From NCBI RefSeq assembly GCF_000281045.1, contig NW_008246082.1, forward strand, positions 441,476 to 505,475: 64,000 nucleotides of DNA, given 5' to 3'. Under the pieces are notes generated by a model that did no database searches, was not told the origin of the DNA, and saw only the letters and a list, made by a program, of their open reading frames with translations. Numbering within the stretch: position 1 is the first letter of the stretch; each line of letters starts with the position of its first letter. The position numbers and the translations under genes are program-made. Shown here in pieces: positions 50,116-61,187 of the stretch. Source of the DNA: Saprolegnia diclina VS20 (taxonomy: Eukaryota; Oomycota; Saprolegniomycetes; Saprolegniales; Saprolegniaceae).

Positions 50116-51822
50116 ATCTGCAGAGCCGCTTGTCGCTGCGGCAAGAAGAAGAGTAATTTTGAGCTCTTGGGCAAGACCGACGCACTGAGCTCGTCTGAAG
50201 ACGGGTCAAGAGACCTTCTCCAGACAAGCAACACGAGTCAGCGAAGCTTGGATGGAAGCCAAAAAGACAAGCTTTCGACTCTTGACACGCTTGACATCAG
50301 ATTCAACCGACGACTTGATGTTTGCAGACGCGGTCTTGAAGTGCTCCGGGAGCGACGGCGCATTCGTGAGCGGACGTTTCGCAAGTTAGCGCGTCCACCA
50401 ACCATGTTGGCAGTGACAACGTGTACACTCGGCGGTGCTCGATCGCATGGGACCGCCTGTGGCGTCAATGGAGGCGAGCAGCGAGGCTGATCTGTGCCGC
50501 ACGGCAATCGCGGGTAGGACAATGGCTTGGGTTCGAGTCGTGTCTTCTGAGAGCCTTTCTCTCAAGAAGCCAAGTCTCCTGCAGGGTGTCGTCGATGACA
50601 GAACAGCAAGACGAGATTACGCTTGGATACTGTGGTTAGGATAACGTTGGTTAAACGAGTAGCAACAGCAGTTGGCAAAAAGAGTAGCAGCAGCGGCGCC
50701 GCCCCGAGTCCCGCAACGGCTGGCCCTTTACGAGGGAGCATCGCGCCCATCACCACACAAGTTCATGTGCCTGGCCGAAGCGATGCTCGGCTTGACTGCT
50801 GCTGCTCCTTTGACTGTGTAGAAATGCGCACTGATTGCCTAGGGAGAAACATGTTAACCGCTTTTACAATGCGCGAATAATCCCTTTTCATGGACTGCAG
50901 CGGAAAAGGGCCTGCGCCAGCGGGGATTGAACCTTGTGCCTTCCGCTTACGAAGCAAAAATCCACCGACTTGACAAAGGGGCGCCACGAGGAATGACCCG
51001 CAACGTGCCATGCGATGAGTTGAAAAAGCGAAAAGGAGCTTGATGACAGCACCGGTGCAGCGTATGGTCGCTTCGTGGATAGCCGCGAGCTAGCGTAAAC
51101 GCTGCACGACCATCATGGGTACACTGTCCTCTCGGTCCTGCGACCGAGCACCGCAACCATGCAACATCTCGTGCGTCGTTTTCGGTGCAACCTTGTGCAC
51201 GTGGCGTCGCGTTGATCGTCGTCGCGAAGCCTCCGCGATAGCGCGAGCGATAGTGCATGTCCCGCAAGCCTCTTACGCCAGTCAATCGCTGCTGTTGCAA
51301 CCAAGACCTGCGTCACGGCTCTGTCCCGACGATGTCGATTCTTTGCAAGCTCGCCACGAAGCATCACCAACCCAAGGGTAACCCTCAACGCCCACTTGTC
51401 AACGCCTACCGCGCCATCATCAGCGGCAGCATCACATGTGTTGACCACCTGCGACGCAGCATGGCAAGGTCGACGCTCCACCCGTGCGTAACTGCTGGGC
51501 CACGTCCAATTGATTACCAAAAGCGTCTCAATATAGCAATATTTCCCTATTACGTCGTCCTAGAAGCATTGCTTGCGGTCTGGATTCTTGCATGAGATCG
51601 GATCGGTCCAGCGGAATCTGCTTCTGTGCAAGAGACGTCGATCGCGTCCCACTCTGGTGCGCATGCAGAAAGAGCCGCGTGTCTAATCTCGGCGCGTCGA
51701 CGTCGCGCCGGTCGTGGGGTCGAGAGAGACACTTGCGAGAAATTGCCCTCCGTGCCAACCCGCCAATCACGCGCGCCGGGTCTCTACCGCTCGAAGCTCG
51801 CCAGTCGCGGACTTGGGCATCG
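50116..51822. other. Intergenic 1.7 kb
   Basis: This stretch lies between the broken duplicate and HECT copy 3. Apart from the tRNA-like sequence at 50914-50984, no gene is supported. A frame at 50089-50490 is open on the plus strand but has no features. The last few hundred bases should hold the HECT copy 3 promoter. Confidence 0.45.
50914..50984 (-). tRNA. tRNA-Thr(CGT)-like sequence, possibly a pseudogene
   Basis: On the minus strand this 71-base stretch has paired ends (GCGCC...GGCGC), a seven-base loop TTCGTAA on a five-base stem giving anticodon CGT, and a good B box, GTTCAATCC. However, the 5' strand of the T stem (CAAGG) fails to pair with CCCGC beyond two bases, and the D stem is weak. 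This fits a degenerate tRNA or a tRNA-derived element better than a working gene. Confidence 0.35.
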
Positions 51823-54586
51823 ATGGACTTTCCAGCATCATCGAACTCGCCGTCGGACGGCAGCAGCCGGACGCTGTGGTTCTTTGGCCTCTGCGCCTCC
51901 ATCGTGCTCTTTGTGCTCTTCCTCGGTATCGTCAACCACTGCTACAACAAGCACTATGGCATGCCCCTGCCCGCGCCCGCCGTCACAAACCAAAAGTACG
52001 TCGTCGCTTCCACGCGTTGCCATGACGCAGACTCTCTGTCCTAGCTTCCACGAGTTTATGCCAGGCATCAAGCGCGGCGACGTCGAGGAGCTGTACGCGC
52101 TGGCGTTCCTGGCCATGTCCTTACTTAGCGCCGCTCCTCCGAATAGGCTTGCCAACGTCGAGCGCTGGGAGTGCTCCATCTGTGCATTCCAAAGCTTGCT
52201 TCAAAAACCCGCCTGTAGTCTCTGCGGCACACCAAGAGGTACGACCATAGACGTCACGGAGCGCGAGTGCGACGGTGCCCATAGACACGCGGCTCGTCGA
52301 GGTCTCGCCCGAGGTCGTCGTGCCGCGCATGACCCGCAGCAGCAGCGTGCTGCGTCGCTCGTCAATCGCCGGCAACTACCGCCATCGATCCAAGTCCACC
52401 TTGCCGCGACACTCGATGCGCCGGCTCTCGGTGCTCTTTCAAAAAGCCATCTTGCCCGACGACCTCAACGCCCGTCAGCGCAGCGCACGGTAGACCTCCT
52501 CTCGTACTACCTTGGATTCGATGCAAAAGCGTAGCATGCGCAAGCAGTGGAGCCGGCAAATCGACGGTGCCGGGCACGTCTCGTGGAAGCGTCACTTCAT
52601 CGACTCGGAGGACTTTCCCGCTGCCTTTTTCGTGCAGCTGGTAGACTCGACACAACTGCAATATTCTGGGCTGATGTTCGATGGGCGTAGAACCCGAGCC
52701 AGGACGAGATGTTTGCCAACCACGAAGTCGAGCCGCTTGACGAGTGCGTCGTCATTACGCTGCGGGGCAGCATCGTCCGTGGGCTGGACAAGACCCAGGA
52801 CGCCGATCGGCTGACCGAGCCCGAGTCGCCCGTCGACGAGAGCGACGCGGGGACTGGCGTATACAGCGAGCTCAAGAGCGCCAAGGCGATTGCGTGGCTC
52901 GACCTTGCGACGGGGGATCCCAACAAGACGGTGCTGGGCACGTCGATCTCCGAGGCGATGTGGAGCTCGCTCTTGCCGCTCACAAAGCTCGCCTTTACGC
53001 TCAAGTATGCGTGGTTCCTCCACCAAACCGCCGACCTCTTCGTGCCCTACGACGAGTTGTACGTAGCAATTTGCTGGTACAGCGAAATAGCAATGCTTGA
53101 GTAGATACATCAAAACCAAGGTCCACCGTTCCCGACTCTTTGAGGAAGCGCTCGAGAACCTTTTGCACCTGGACGGCCGCGCGCTCTGTGCCATTCTGCG
53201 CTTTCAGTTTGTCGGCGAGTCGGGCCTGGACGCCGGAGCGATCCAGCGCGAGTGGTACTGCGCCGTTCTGCGTCCTGTATCAAGGTATCAACCATTAGGT
53301 ACATGCTCGTGGCGCAAGCAATGCTCTCGGAAACCTCGGGCATGTTTATCGAAGCCAACCGCGACGACCACTCGTTCTTTATCAACCCCAACTGCGCCGC
53401 CGACATGACGTACGACAGAAGGAATCACTCTGAGCCACGTGTTGACGCTTGTACTGTATCGTAGCGAGTCGGCGGTGCACTACCTCGATGCGTTCCGTGC
53501 TGCAGGACGCTTTATTGGCCGCGCTCTCCTCGACGGCCAAGTGCTCCCACTGCATTTGAGCCCCGTACTCTTTAAAGGTTCCTGCTTGCTACCACGTTCT
53601 AGCGTACGTATCATGTGGCGTAGCGCTGCTTGGCATGCCCTGCACGCTCGATGACATTGAGACGCTCGACAAGACGCTGTACAAGAGGTCTCTCCATTAG
53701 TGTTGCATGCCTCGACCATGTCTCTATGATGCTTAGTTTGCGCTACTTGCTCGACAACAAGCACGTCGACGAGTTGGCACTGACCTTCTCTGTGACTCAA
53801 GAACGCGCGGGGAAGCTTGTCGAGGTCGACCTCGTACCCCATGGCCAAGACGTGCCCGTGACGGACGCCAACAAACACGCGTACATTGAGCGCATGGTAC
53901 TGTGATACTTTGTTGTATGTTGTGAAATATATATATTGGAGGTATGTAGATGCGGCATCTTCTCTTTGACCGAATCCAAGACCCATTGCACGCGCTCATT
54001 CAAGGCACGTACGACGTTGTGCCGCCCGAGCTGCTCCTTGTCTTTGACCACAAAGAGGTTTGTGTTGCTTCGACGGTTCCGTGACGTCTCACGATGACGT
54101 GGGTAGCTCGAGCTCATTCTCTGCGGCCAGAGCGATATTGATGTCGACGATTGGGAGACAAGCACGGTCACGTCGTCGAATTTGAAGAATTCAGCCGTCC
54201 TCGAGGTATGCGCCCTGCAAGGTGCAGCCAAGACTCATGACGCGTAGTGGTTCTGGAAACTGGTGCGTGCGCTCTCGTCCGCCGACCAAGCCAAGCTCCT
54301 GCAGTACGCGACCGGTTCATCCCGCGTGCCGGTCCAAGGCTTCCAAGGTACGTTGCCTCTAGACACAGTGTTGGGATTCATGCGGGTGGTGGTAGGCTTG
54401 ACGAGCTACGACGGAAAGATTTGCTATTTTACGCTCAAAGGCGTGCCGTACACGTTGGGCGCGTACCCTGTAGCCCATGCATGCTACAACCGCATCGACC
54501 TTCCGTTGTACCCGACGCAGGAGCTGTTAGATGACGCTGTCCGGACACTCCTGCTCTCGGACCCGACCGGCTTCAACATGCAATAA
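51823..54586 (+). CDS. Membrane-anchored RanBP2-zinc-finger HECT E3 ligase, copy 3
   Basis: ATG 51823 starts MDFPASSNSPSDGSSRTLWF, with one span (LWFFGLCASIVLFVLFLGIV). An intron ending TCCTAG joins NQ-NFHEFMPGIKRGDVEELY. The finger reads WECSICAFQSLLQKPACSLC (about 52168-52227); the usual Asn after CAF is Ser here, unlike in the other copies. The linker contains SRSSVLRRSSIAG-like basic/Ser-rich sequence, then ILPDDLNARQRSAR and MRKQWSRQIDGAGHVSWKRH. HECT blocks are ESGLDAGAIQREWY, MFIEANRDDHSFFINPN, AFRAAGRFIGRALLDGQVLP, DELALTFSVTQERAGKLVEV and DHKELELILCGQSDIDVDD, and the catalytic Cys in AHACYNRIDLPLYP (TGC 54482-54484), ending SDPTGFNMQ. All core HECT residues seem present. About eleven introns of 40-70 bp were inferred. 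The upstream flank to 51592 is open but non-homologous to the paralogs. Confidence 0.84.
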
Positions 54587-55089
54587 ATGTTGAGTCGTCG
54601 CCCATAGACGATCACGTCCTGTACCCTACTTATTCCGCGACTGCAGCTAACACTCTTGCCCATACGTGTCTTGTGTGCCTCGCCACTGCGTTGTTGAATG
54701 CATGTTGGGGATTGCAATCTCTGTGACCCATCCTCTTCCCCTGCTTGTGGATCGATCAACGCTCACACGCTGAAAAAGCTCATGTCCGCGAGGCCAGTTG
54801 CGCGTCGCCCTCGCCCATGGCGCCGATGCCAGGAGCGCTGCCGACGCGCCTACCTCGATGCCATGACCCTTTTCCATGGGCCATATGGGTCCGCGTCGCG
54901 ATCCCGTGTCGACGGACGCCACGACGACGCCTGACGTGGGGTGCTCGGCCGCCGGCGTCGCGCTTGCCGTTTCGAATTTCCCACGCTTTTGTCACGTCCG
55001 GATATTATCCGGATATTCGCGGCGACACAGCTTTTAGTGTGTGGTGTGTTGGGTGGAGAAACCTTCATTTTCTAATACGCTCGGAGCGC
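54587..55089. promoter_or_regulatory. MED14 promoter region with paired TCCGGATA motifs
   Basis: GTCCGGATA at 54996-55004 and a perfect TATCCGGATA at 55006-55015 lie 75-94 bp upstream of the MED14 ATG, one base apart. This is the clearest tandem pair of the motif in the window. Confidence 0.55.
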
Positions 55090-58000
55090 ATGGAGGGCCT
55101 CCCGGCAGTCGAGCCCGTCGAGCTGCGGGACCTCGTGGCACGCTGCGTGGACAAGAGCTACGAGAACTTCCGCGGCCTCGCGCATGGCCTCGGCGGCGTG
55201 GCCAAGGCCGAGGAGCGCCGGGAGCAGGCGCTCAAGCACCTCGCCGACACGCGGAGCCTCTTTGAGAAGCTGCTCGTGCTCACGCGCTGGTCGGTGCAGA
55301 GCCCGCTCGCCGCGCAGTGCGCCGAGCTGCTCAAGACGGCCAAGCTCTTTACGGACCAGCTCAACGAGTCGAACGACCGACTCTTCTTTCTGCACGCGGA
55401 TTTGAACCGCGCCAAGGAGCGCACGTACGACCTCGCGACCGCGATTGACGTGCTCTACGGCGGCACGTACCCGCGCCTGCCCAAGCTCATTAGCTACGCG
55501 ATGCATCCCAAGGAGATGCCCGACGTCGACGAGGACAAGGCGATCCAGGAAATGGACGACATCATTCGCTTCCGACTCATTGAAGAGGAGATTCCGTCGA
55601 CGTTTACGCGCATCGACGTGGACGGTGGGTTTGTGATTGCACACGTTGAAGGCGAGTTTGAGATTGTCTTTACGCTCAACGGCAAGGAGTCGGACAGCCT
55701 CTGGCGGCTCGTCGCGATCAACACGGTGCTCACGGACGCGACAGCGACCGAAAAGTACAAGACGCTCGCCAGCACCAACACGCTGCGCATCATCAAGGCG
55801 AACGCGCCGACCGAGCTCCACTACATGCACATGCGCAACCTCGTGCAGAAATGCATGAACAAGTCGAACGCGCCGTTCGTGGCGGCCTGCGACATCATGC
55901 GCGACTTTTGCTGCTCGCTCTCGCTGCAGATCCTCGTTGCTCAAGGCCACCTCCTCACCGACTCGCGCTGGAAGAGCAGCAACGTCGAGTTTGTCTACCA
56001 CGCCGACAAGCAAGTACTCGACATTTGCTACTGGTCGTCGTTCTGCCGCCCGGCCGTGCTCACGACCGAAGCCGCGCAGCTCGCGGCCGAGATGGCCGAC
56101 AAGTTTAAAAAACCCGAGTCCGAGTCGCTGCCTCCGTACCCGACAGCGAGCCTCTGCGTGCGTCTCTATTCGGACCCAAAGCACCACGACCTCCTCTCGC
56201 TCTCACTGCACCCGCCGCCAGCCCCCGAGCTCCGCGCGTCGCTCTCGGACGCGCTCGTCGTGCCGCGCAACATGTATGGGCTCAGCGCCGAGGCCTTCCT
56301 CATGGGCGCGATGCGCATGCACGTGGCGTCGGCGCTCTTTTGTCTCGAGCGCCACCTCGTGCTGGGCACGGGCACGTCGACGCCGCTGCACTTGACGACC
56401 AGCGAAGCCGTCCACATTGTTCGCACCGAGCGAAGCGTGCACATTGCCCGCGCCGACTCGGGCGGCCTCGCGCAGTACCAGCTCGAGCTTTCGTTTGACG
56501 TGCGCACGGGGCTCTTTACGGCCGCGTGCGTGGCGGCGTCCAAGAGCCCGCTCGTCGATGGCGTCGTGCGCGCTCTCGAGGCGTTGCTGCAGCGCAGCGT
56601 CAAGGCGCAGCTCGGCCCGACCGGCTTTAGCTTGGCGATCGACGATTTGAAGGCTGTCGCGGACGCGGTGAGCGCGTGTCTCCGCGAGATGCTCGCCTAC
56701 GAGATCTCGGAGGTCGCGTCGAGCTTTGCCAACATTGAAGTGCACCGCCACGTCTCGGTCAACTGGGACCGGTACATTGCGTTTCGCCGGCAGCAGGGCA
56801 ACAACGTCGACGCGCTCTCGATCTCGCCGAACGCGCTCTTTTTCCAAATTGTGCGCAACAAGGAGTCGTGTGGGTACCTCGTGGTCGAGATTGACCGCGA
56901 GGCCGAGTACGAGAGCTCGACCGACGTCCACTACGTCGAGAACGCCGACGACTGGATCCGCGTACCGGCGTTTTCGCTATTGCAGCTGAGCTCGTCGGCC
57001 GGCGCGCCGAGCGCGGTGCAGTTTTTCCAGCGGTTTCCCGCGTTCCGCAAGGACGCGTTGGCGCCCATGATGCCGCCGCCGACCAAGAAGCAAAAGACGG
57101 CTGCGAGTACACCGCCGCTCGCGCCGCTCTTCCTCCACGTCGTGAGCTTGTGCCACGAGCGTATCCAGCTGCAGCACTACGTCAACTTTGCCAAGCGCCG
57201 ACGCGTGCGCATTCGGTATGCGGGCCAAGGCGGCACGGCCTCGTCAAGCCACCAAAGCGGCGAGCAGATCGTGTCGTTCCCGTTTCCCGAGCGCGTGTCG
57301 TCGGCGCCGATGGAGATCCGCGCGGTGCATGGGCACTTGCGCAAATGCGGCGGGTTTGAAATGTGCGTGCAATTAGCCTCGCCGCCGTTCAAGTTTCTCA
57401 TTCCCGACGACTTTTTCGGCACAATGCACCACGGCGACCACCACGCGCTGCCGAACACGAACCTCATCTTCCGGTACCCGCCAACGTCCAAGCTGCAGCC
57501 CGACAACCCCCTCGAGACTTTTATCGCTGACCTCCTCATGAACGTGAAACCCATGTGCGAGTTTGGCGTCAAGCTCGAAAAGACGTTGGGGAGTCTCGGC
57601 CGGTACGGCCCGGACGTGGACGTGCGCGACCACTTTATCGTCGAGCGCGCCGACCCATTCTCGATCGTGCTCGCGTGTCGCACGAGCAACCCGAAGCGGT
57701 GCGTCGCTGCGGGATCGACGCCGGACGACACGATCACGTACCGGATCACGGTGCAGTTCAAGCCCAAAGGCGGCTTCATCCTCACGAGCAGCCACCGCGG
57801 CGAGCACCCGCTCTTGCAGTTCATCCAGGCCGCGCTCAACGTCCACAACGACTCTGCGCAGCTGCTCGAGGCGCTCGAGCGCACAACGATCCCGCTCGCG
57901 ATCCTCTCGAGTGTCGTGAGCTCGCAAGTGATCTCGGCCAAGTGCTACCGGCACGACTCGGCCCCGGTACATATATACAAGCGCCAGCGAGACGCTCATG

Positions 58001-58426
58001 ACATGTGTAGAGGCGAGAGGGCGGCGGTGGCAGTCTTGGCGGCAAAAAGGGCGGCGGCAAGGGCCTCCGGTTCGGGTACAAGGGCAAGCTCCCGGGCGAA
58101 GAAAAGGGGTACTACGCCGAGCGCACGTATGGCGGCGACGACCGATCGTTTATGCCGGCCGACCTGCTTTTGATCCCGCGGTCGCAAAACCACATTCGCC
58201 TCACGTACGCCGACCGCTGCGGCATCGACGTCTTCTTCATGGAGGTACACGCTCCTCCTCAGGCATGCTCATACATGGAGGCTAGAACGAGACGGTGACG
58301 ATCAAGAGCGCGCCGTGCGGTGCCCGTGTCCCAAGCTGCGCGGTCGACGGCGGTCTCTCGGTGTCCCACGCCACCTTTGGCGAGCGCCTCCGCAACCTCG
58401 TCTTTCCCGAAATGGCTTCGTTGTAG
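55090..58426 (+). CDS. MED14: Mediator complex subunit 14 (MED14/RGR1)
   Basis: ATG 55090 starts MEGLPAVEPVELRDLVARCV. The conserved MED14 N-terminal block follows: DKSYENFRGLAHGLGG, ALKHLADTRSLFEKLLVLTR, DRLFFLHADLNRAKERTYDL and ATAIDVLYGGTYPRLPKLI. The long middle part has two KIX/ubiquitin-like-type beta-alpha regions and a helical tail-module section. A Lys/Pro linker (PPPTKKQKTA) lies near residue 660. Intron 1 is 57967-58010 and intron 2 is 58245-58285, both ending in TAG. The last exons give LLLIPRSQNHIRLTYADRCG and VFFMENETVTIKSAPCGARV, ending VFPEMASL at 58426. MED14 is the architectural backbone that links the head, middle and tail of Mediator, coupling activators to RNA polymerase II. 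A frame opening at 54745 lacks homology and covers the promoter motifs, so it is rejected. Reading through intron 1 gives only a spurious extension to 58173. Confidence 0.92.
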
Positions 58427-58487
58427 GCACTTCACCACTGCATATAATATACAAGACGACGGTTAACTTACACTCACTACTGCGAAC

Positions 58488-60841
58488 CTACTGGATGTTG
58501 AAGCCCGTCGGGTCCGAGAGCAAGAGCATCTTGATGGCGTCCTCGAGGAGCTCCTTCTTGGGGTAGATGGGCAGGTCGAGCCGGTTGTAGCATGCGTGTG
58601 CGACTGGGTACATGCCCGGTACGTACGGCAGACCCTTCAGAGTGAAGTAGCAGATCTTGCCGTCGTAGCTCGTCAAGCCCTTGAAGCCCTGAACCGGCAC
58701 GCGCGCCGAGCCCGTGGCGAATTGCAGCAAGCGCGCCTTCTCGTCGCCACTGAGTCCGTCGAGGATGTCCCAAAACCACTAGATTTTAGCATGAGCTCGA
58801 AAGTATCAAGTCAACAATACGTACGGTGACGACGGGGACGGTCTCGAGGTTGGTCGAGAGGACCGTGTTGGCCTTCCAGTCGGCCACGTCAATGTCGGTG
58901 AGGCCGCAGAGGATGAGCTCGAGCTCCTTGTGGTCGAATGGCACGAGGAGCTCGGCGGGCAGGATGTCGTGGATGCCTTGGACAAGCGCCAACAGCGGCC
59001 CCTCGACGCGCTCAAAGAGGAGGTGCCGGACCATGCGGTCGACGTACTCGTACTTGGTGGCGTCCGTCACGAGCAGCTGCGACCCGTTCGGCACGAGGTC
59101 GACCTCGACAACACGTCCGTGGGCGTCGCACGCGGTCACCGAGAAGGTCAGCGTGAGGTCTTCGACGCGGTCCGTCTCGAGAATGTAGCGCAAGCTAGCG
59201 AGCAGATGAGCGATTGCGCAGCAACGCCATTGAGCTCTACCTCTTGTAGACCGTCGCATCAAGGCTCTCGACGTCGTCTATGGTCAGCGGCGTACCGAGG
59301 ATGCTTTTGAACAGCGTCGGGTTCAAATGCAGCGGGAGCACTTGGCCGTCGAGGAGCGCGCGCCCAATGAAGCGGCCGGCCGCGCGGCACGCATCGTTGT
59401 GGCTCATCGACTGCGTAAACCTAATCCCATCGACTATGAGACAGGTACTCGATACAAAAGAATGGTACGGGAACGCAGGGTTGGGGTTGAGGATGTACGA
59501 GTGGTCGTCGCGGTTGGCCGAGACAAAGAGACCGGCCTGCGGCGACAGCAACGCTTGGGCCACGAGCATGTACCACTCGCGCTGGACCGCACCGGCGTCG
59601 AGACCCTTCTCTTCCGTGAACTGGAGCCGAACGATCGCGCAGAGCTCAAACGACTTGAGATGCAAGAGGTTCTCGAGCGCCTCTTCGAAGACGCGGTCGC
59701 GGAGCGCGCGCATTTGAATGTAGCCAATCTCATACGGCAACACGAGGTCGGCCACTTGGTGGAGGAACCACGCATACTTGGCCGTGAAGGGCACCTTGGT
59801 CAGCATGTGCAGCGACGGCCAGAGACCCGACGCGAGGACGTCGCCCGTGACGAGTCGCGACGCATCGACGGCTTCGATCGGCGAATATACGAGCCGCTTG
59901 GAGGATAGCTGCGACGCCGACTCGAGCGTCGGTACCGCCGACTCGGCATCTTCGAGCACAGGCGACATGAGCTTGACGCGCAGCGTATCGAGTGCCGACG
60001 CGCCGTCGTCATTGGCGTCGTCGGCGTCGATATGAATGACGAACGCCGGCGGCACGTGGTTGATATCGAGACACCGCCGGCGCCAGTACGGCTGGCCGTG
60101 GATATCGACGTGGCGCGACCACTCCTTGCGCATGCTATGGGATAGGATATGGTGAGCTCGAGGCGGCGAGATATGGGTATCTCTACCGGGCCGAGCGCTG
60201 GCGGGCCGTCAAGTCTTCGGGCAGCACCATCGTCTTGGTGAAGAAGCCCGAGAGGCGCGGGTTGCCGCTCGGCGTGAGCATGCGGTTCTTGCTCGCCTGG
60301 CGAAAGAGCAGCGACGGGTTACTCCGCTGCTTGGAGAGCCGGGTCTGGCTCGACTGCCGCGCGAGCTCGGCGCGGTAGCTCTTGTTGAAGTGCTCGATTT
60401 CCGTTGACGGTTCGACGAACCGCGAGTCTATGGCGTAGCTTAGCCACCAAGCAATTGTCAAGCCGCGTCATTGACCCACCTTTTTTCGCGCCGCAGAGGC
60501 AGCACACGGGGCGGTCGACGACGTTGAGGAAGGCGCAGACCGGGCACTCCCACCGGTCCACATCCAAAAGCCTAGTCACCAGCATGAGCGCCTCGTGAGC
60601 TGCGATCGTCGTACAAGTCTTCGACATCGCCGCGTTTGAGCCCCGGCATAAAGTTGCTCAAGCTAGTCGCGCCACGTCAGCACCCTCAATGTCATTTGCA
60701 GTCGTACATGGGCTGGTGGAGCGGGTAGTGACCATCAAGAGCGCTCATGCGGTTGCAGTACTTGGCGAGGCCGCCGAGGCAGAGGAAGAGCACGGCAATG
60801 CTCAAGACAAAGAGAATCTCGCTCGACGTCTGCGCGTCCAT
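58488..60841 (-). CDS. Membrane-anchored RanBP2-zinc-finger HECT E3 ligase, copy 4
   Basis: ATG 60841 starts MDAQTSSEILFVLSIAVLFL, with one span and a short tail (AKYCNRMSALDGHYPLHQP). An intron ending GACTAG leads to LSNFMPGLKRGDVEDLYDD. The finger is WECPVCAFLNVVDRPVCCLC (about 60549-60490). The linker has a Ser/Gln/Arg-rich stretch (RQSSQTRLSKQRSNPSLLF) and VLPEDLTARQRSAR, then MRKEWSRHVDIHGQPYWRRR. HECT blocks are EKGLDAGAVQREWYMLVAQA, LFVSANRDDHSYILNPNP, ACRAAGRFIGRALLDGQVLP, DLTLTFSVTACDAHGRVVEV and PFDHKELELILCGLTDIDV, with the catalytic Cys in AHACYNRLDLPIYP (58590-58592), ending SDPTGFNIQ at 58488. It is inverted relative to copies 1-3 and converges on MED14, with 61 bp between stops. 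The frame open upstream to 61759 has no paralog counterpart and is rejected. Confidence 0.84.
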
Positions 60842-61187
60842 CGTAGAATCTGCGGTCTTGTCAAATGCAAACTGAGTCGGCGTGCAAGGCAGCACCACTC
60901 TCATCGCCCTCGCATGGGCGCAAGTCCAGTGCGCGTGCCACTTGGCCAAGTACTGTGGATGAGCTGACCATACAAACCGCGAGTTGGACGCTCGCGACAC
61001 GGTGGCTGCGAAAGTCGCCGTCGGACCATGTGGCAAATGACTGCGAGTTTCTATGCAGTGGGCCACGGCCGCCATTACTTTTTTAGATATTTTTTGTGGC
61101 ATACAAACCTTAGCATAAAGATATGAAAACAATAAAAGATTCGTGGGTGCATGGCGATCGTAAGGCAAGAGACTTGCGGTTCGAAGC
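60842..61187. promoter_or_regulatory. Divergent spacer, HECT copy 4 / CBM9 gene
   Basis: This 346-bp head-to-head spacer is AT-rich at 61075-61140. No TCCGGATA motif is seen. Confidence 0.35.

Noticed and set aside
50089-50490. Plus-strand 133-codon frame
   Set aside because: No recognisable domain, starts inside the decayed duplicate, and no support from neighbouring splice sites.
54745-55089. Upstream extension of MED14
   Set aside because: The extension has no MED14 homology and spans two promoter-type motifs; conserved sequence begins at ATG 55090.
57967-58173. MED14 read-through to a stop at 58173
   Set aside because: A 44-bp intron restores the conserved C-terminal frame to 58426; the read-through product is low-complexity.
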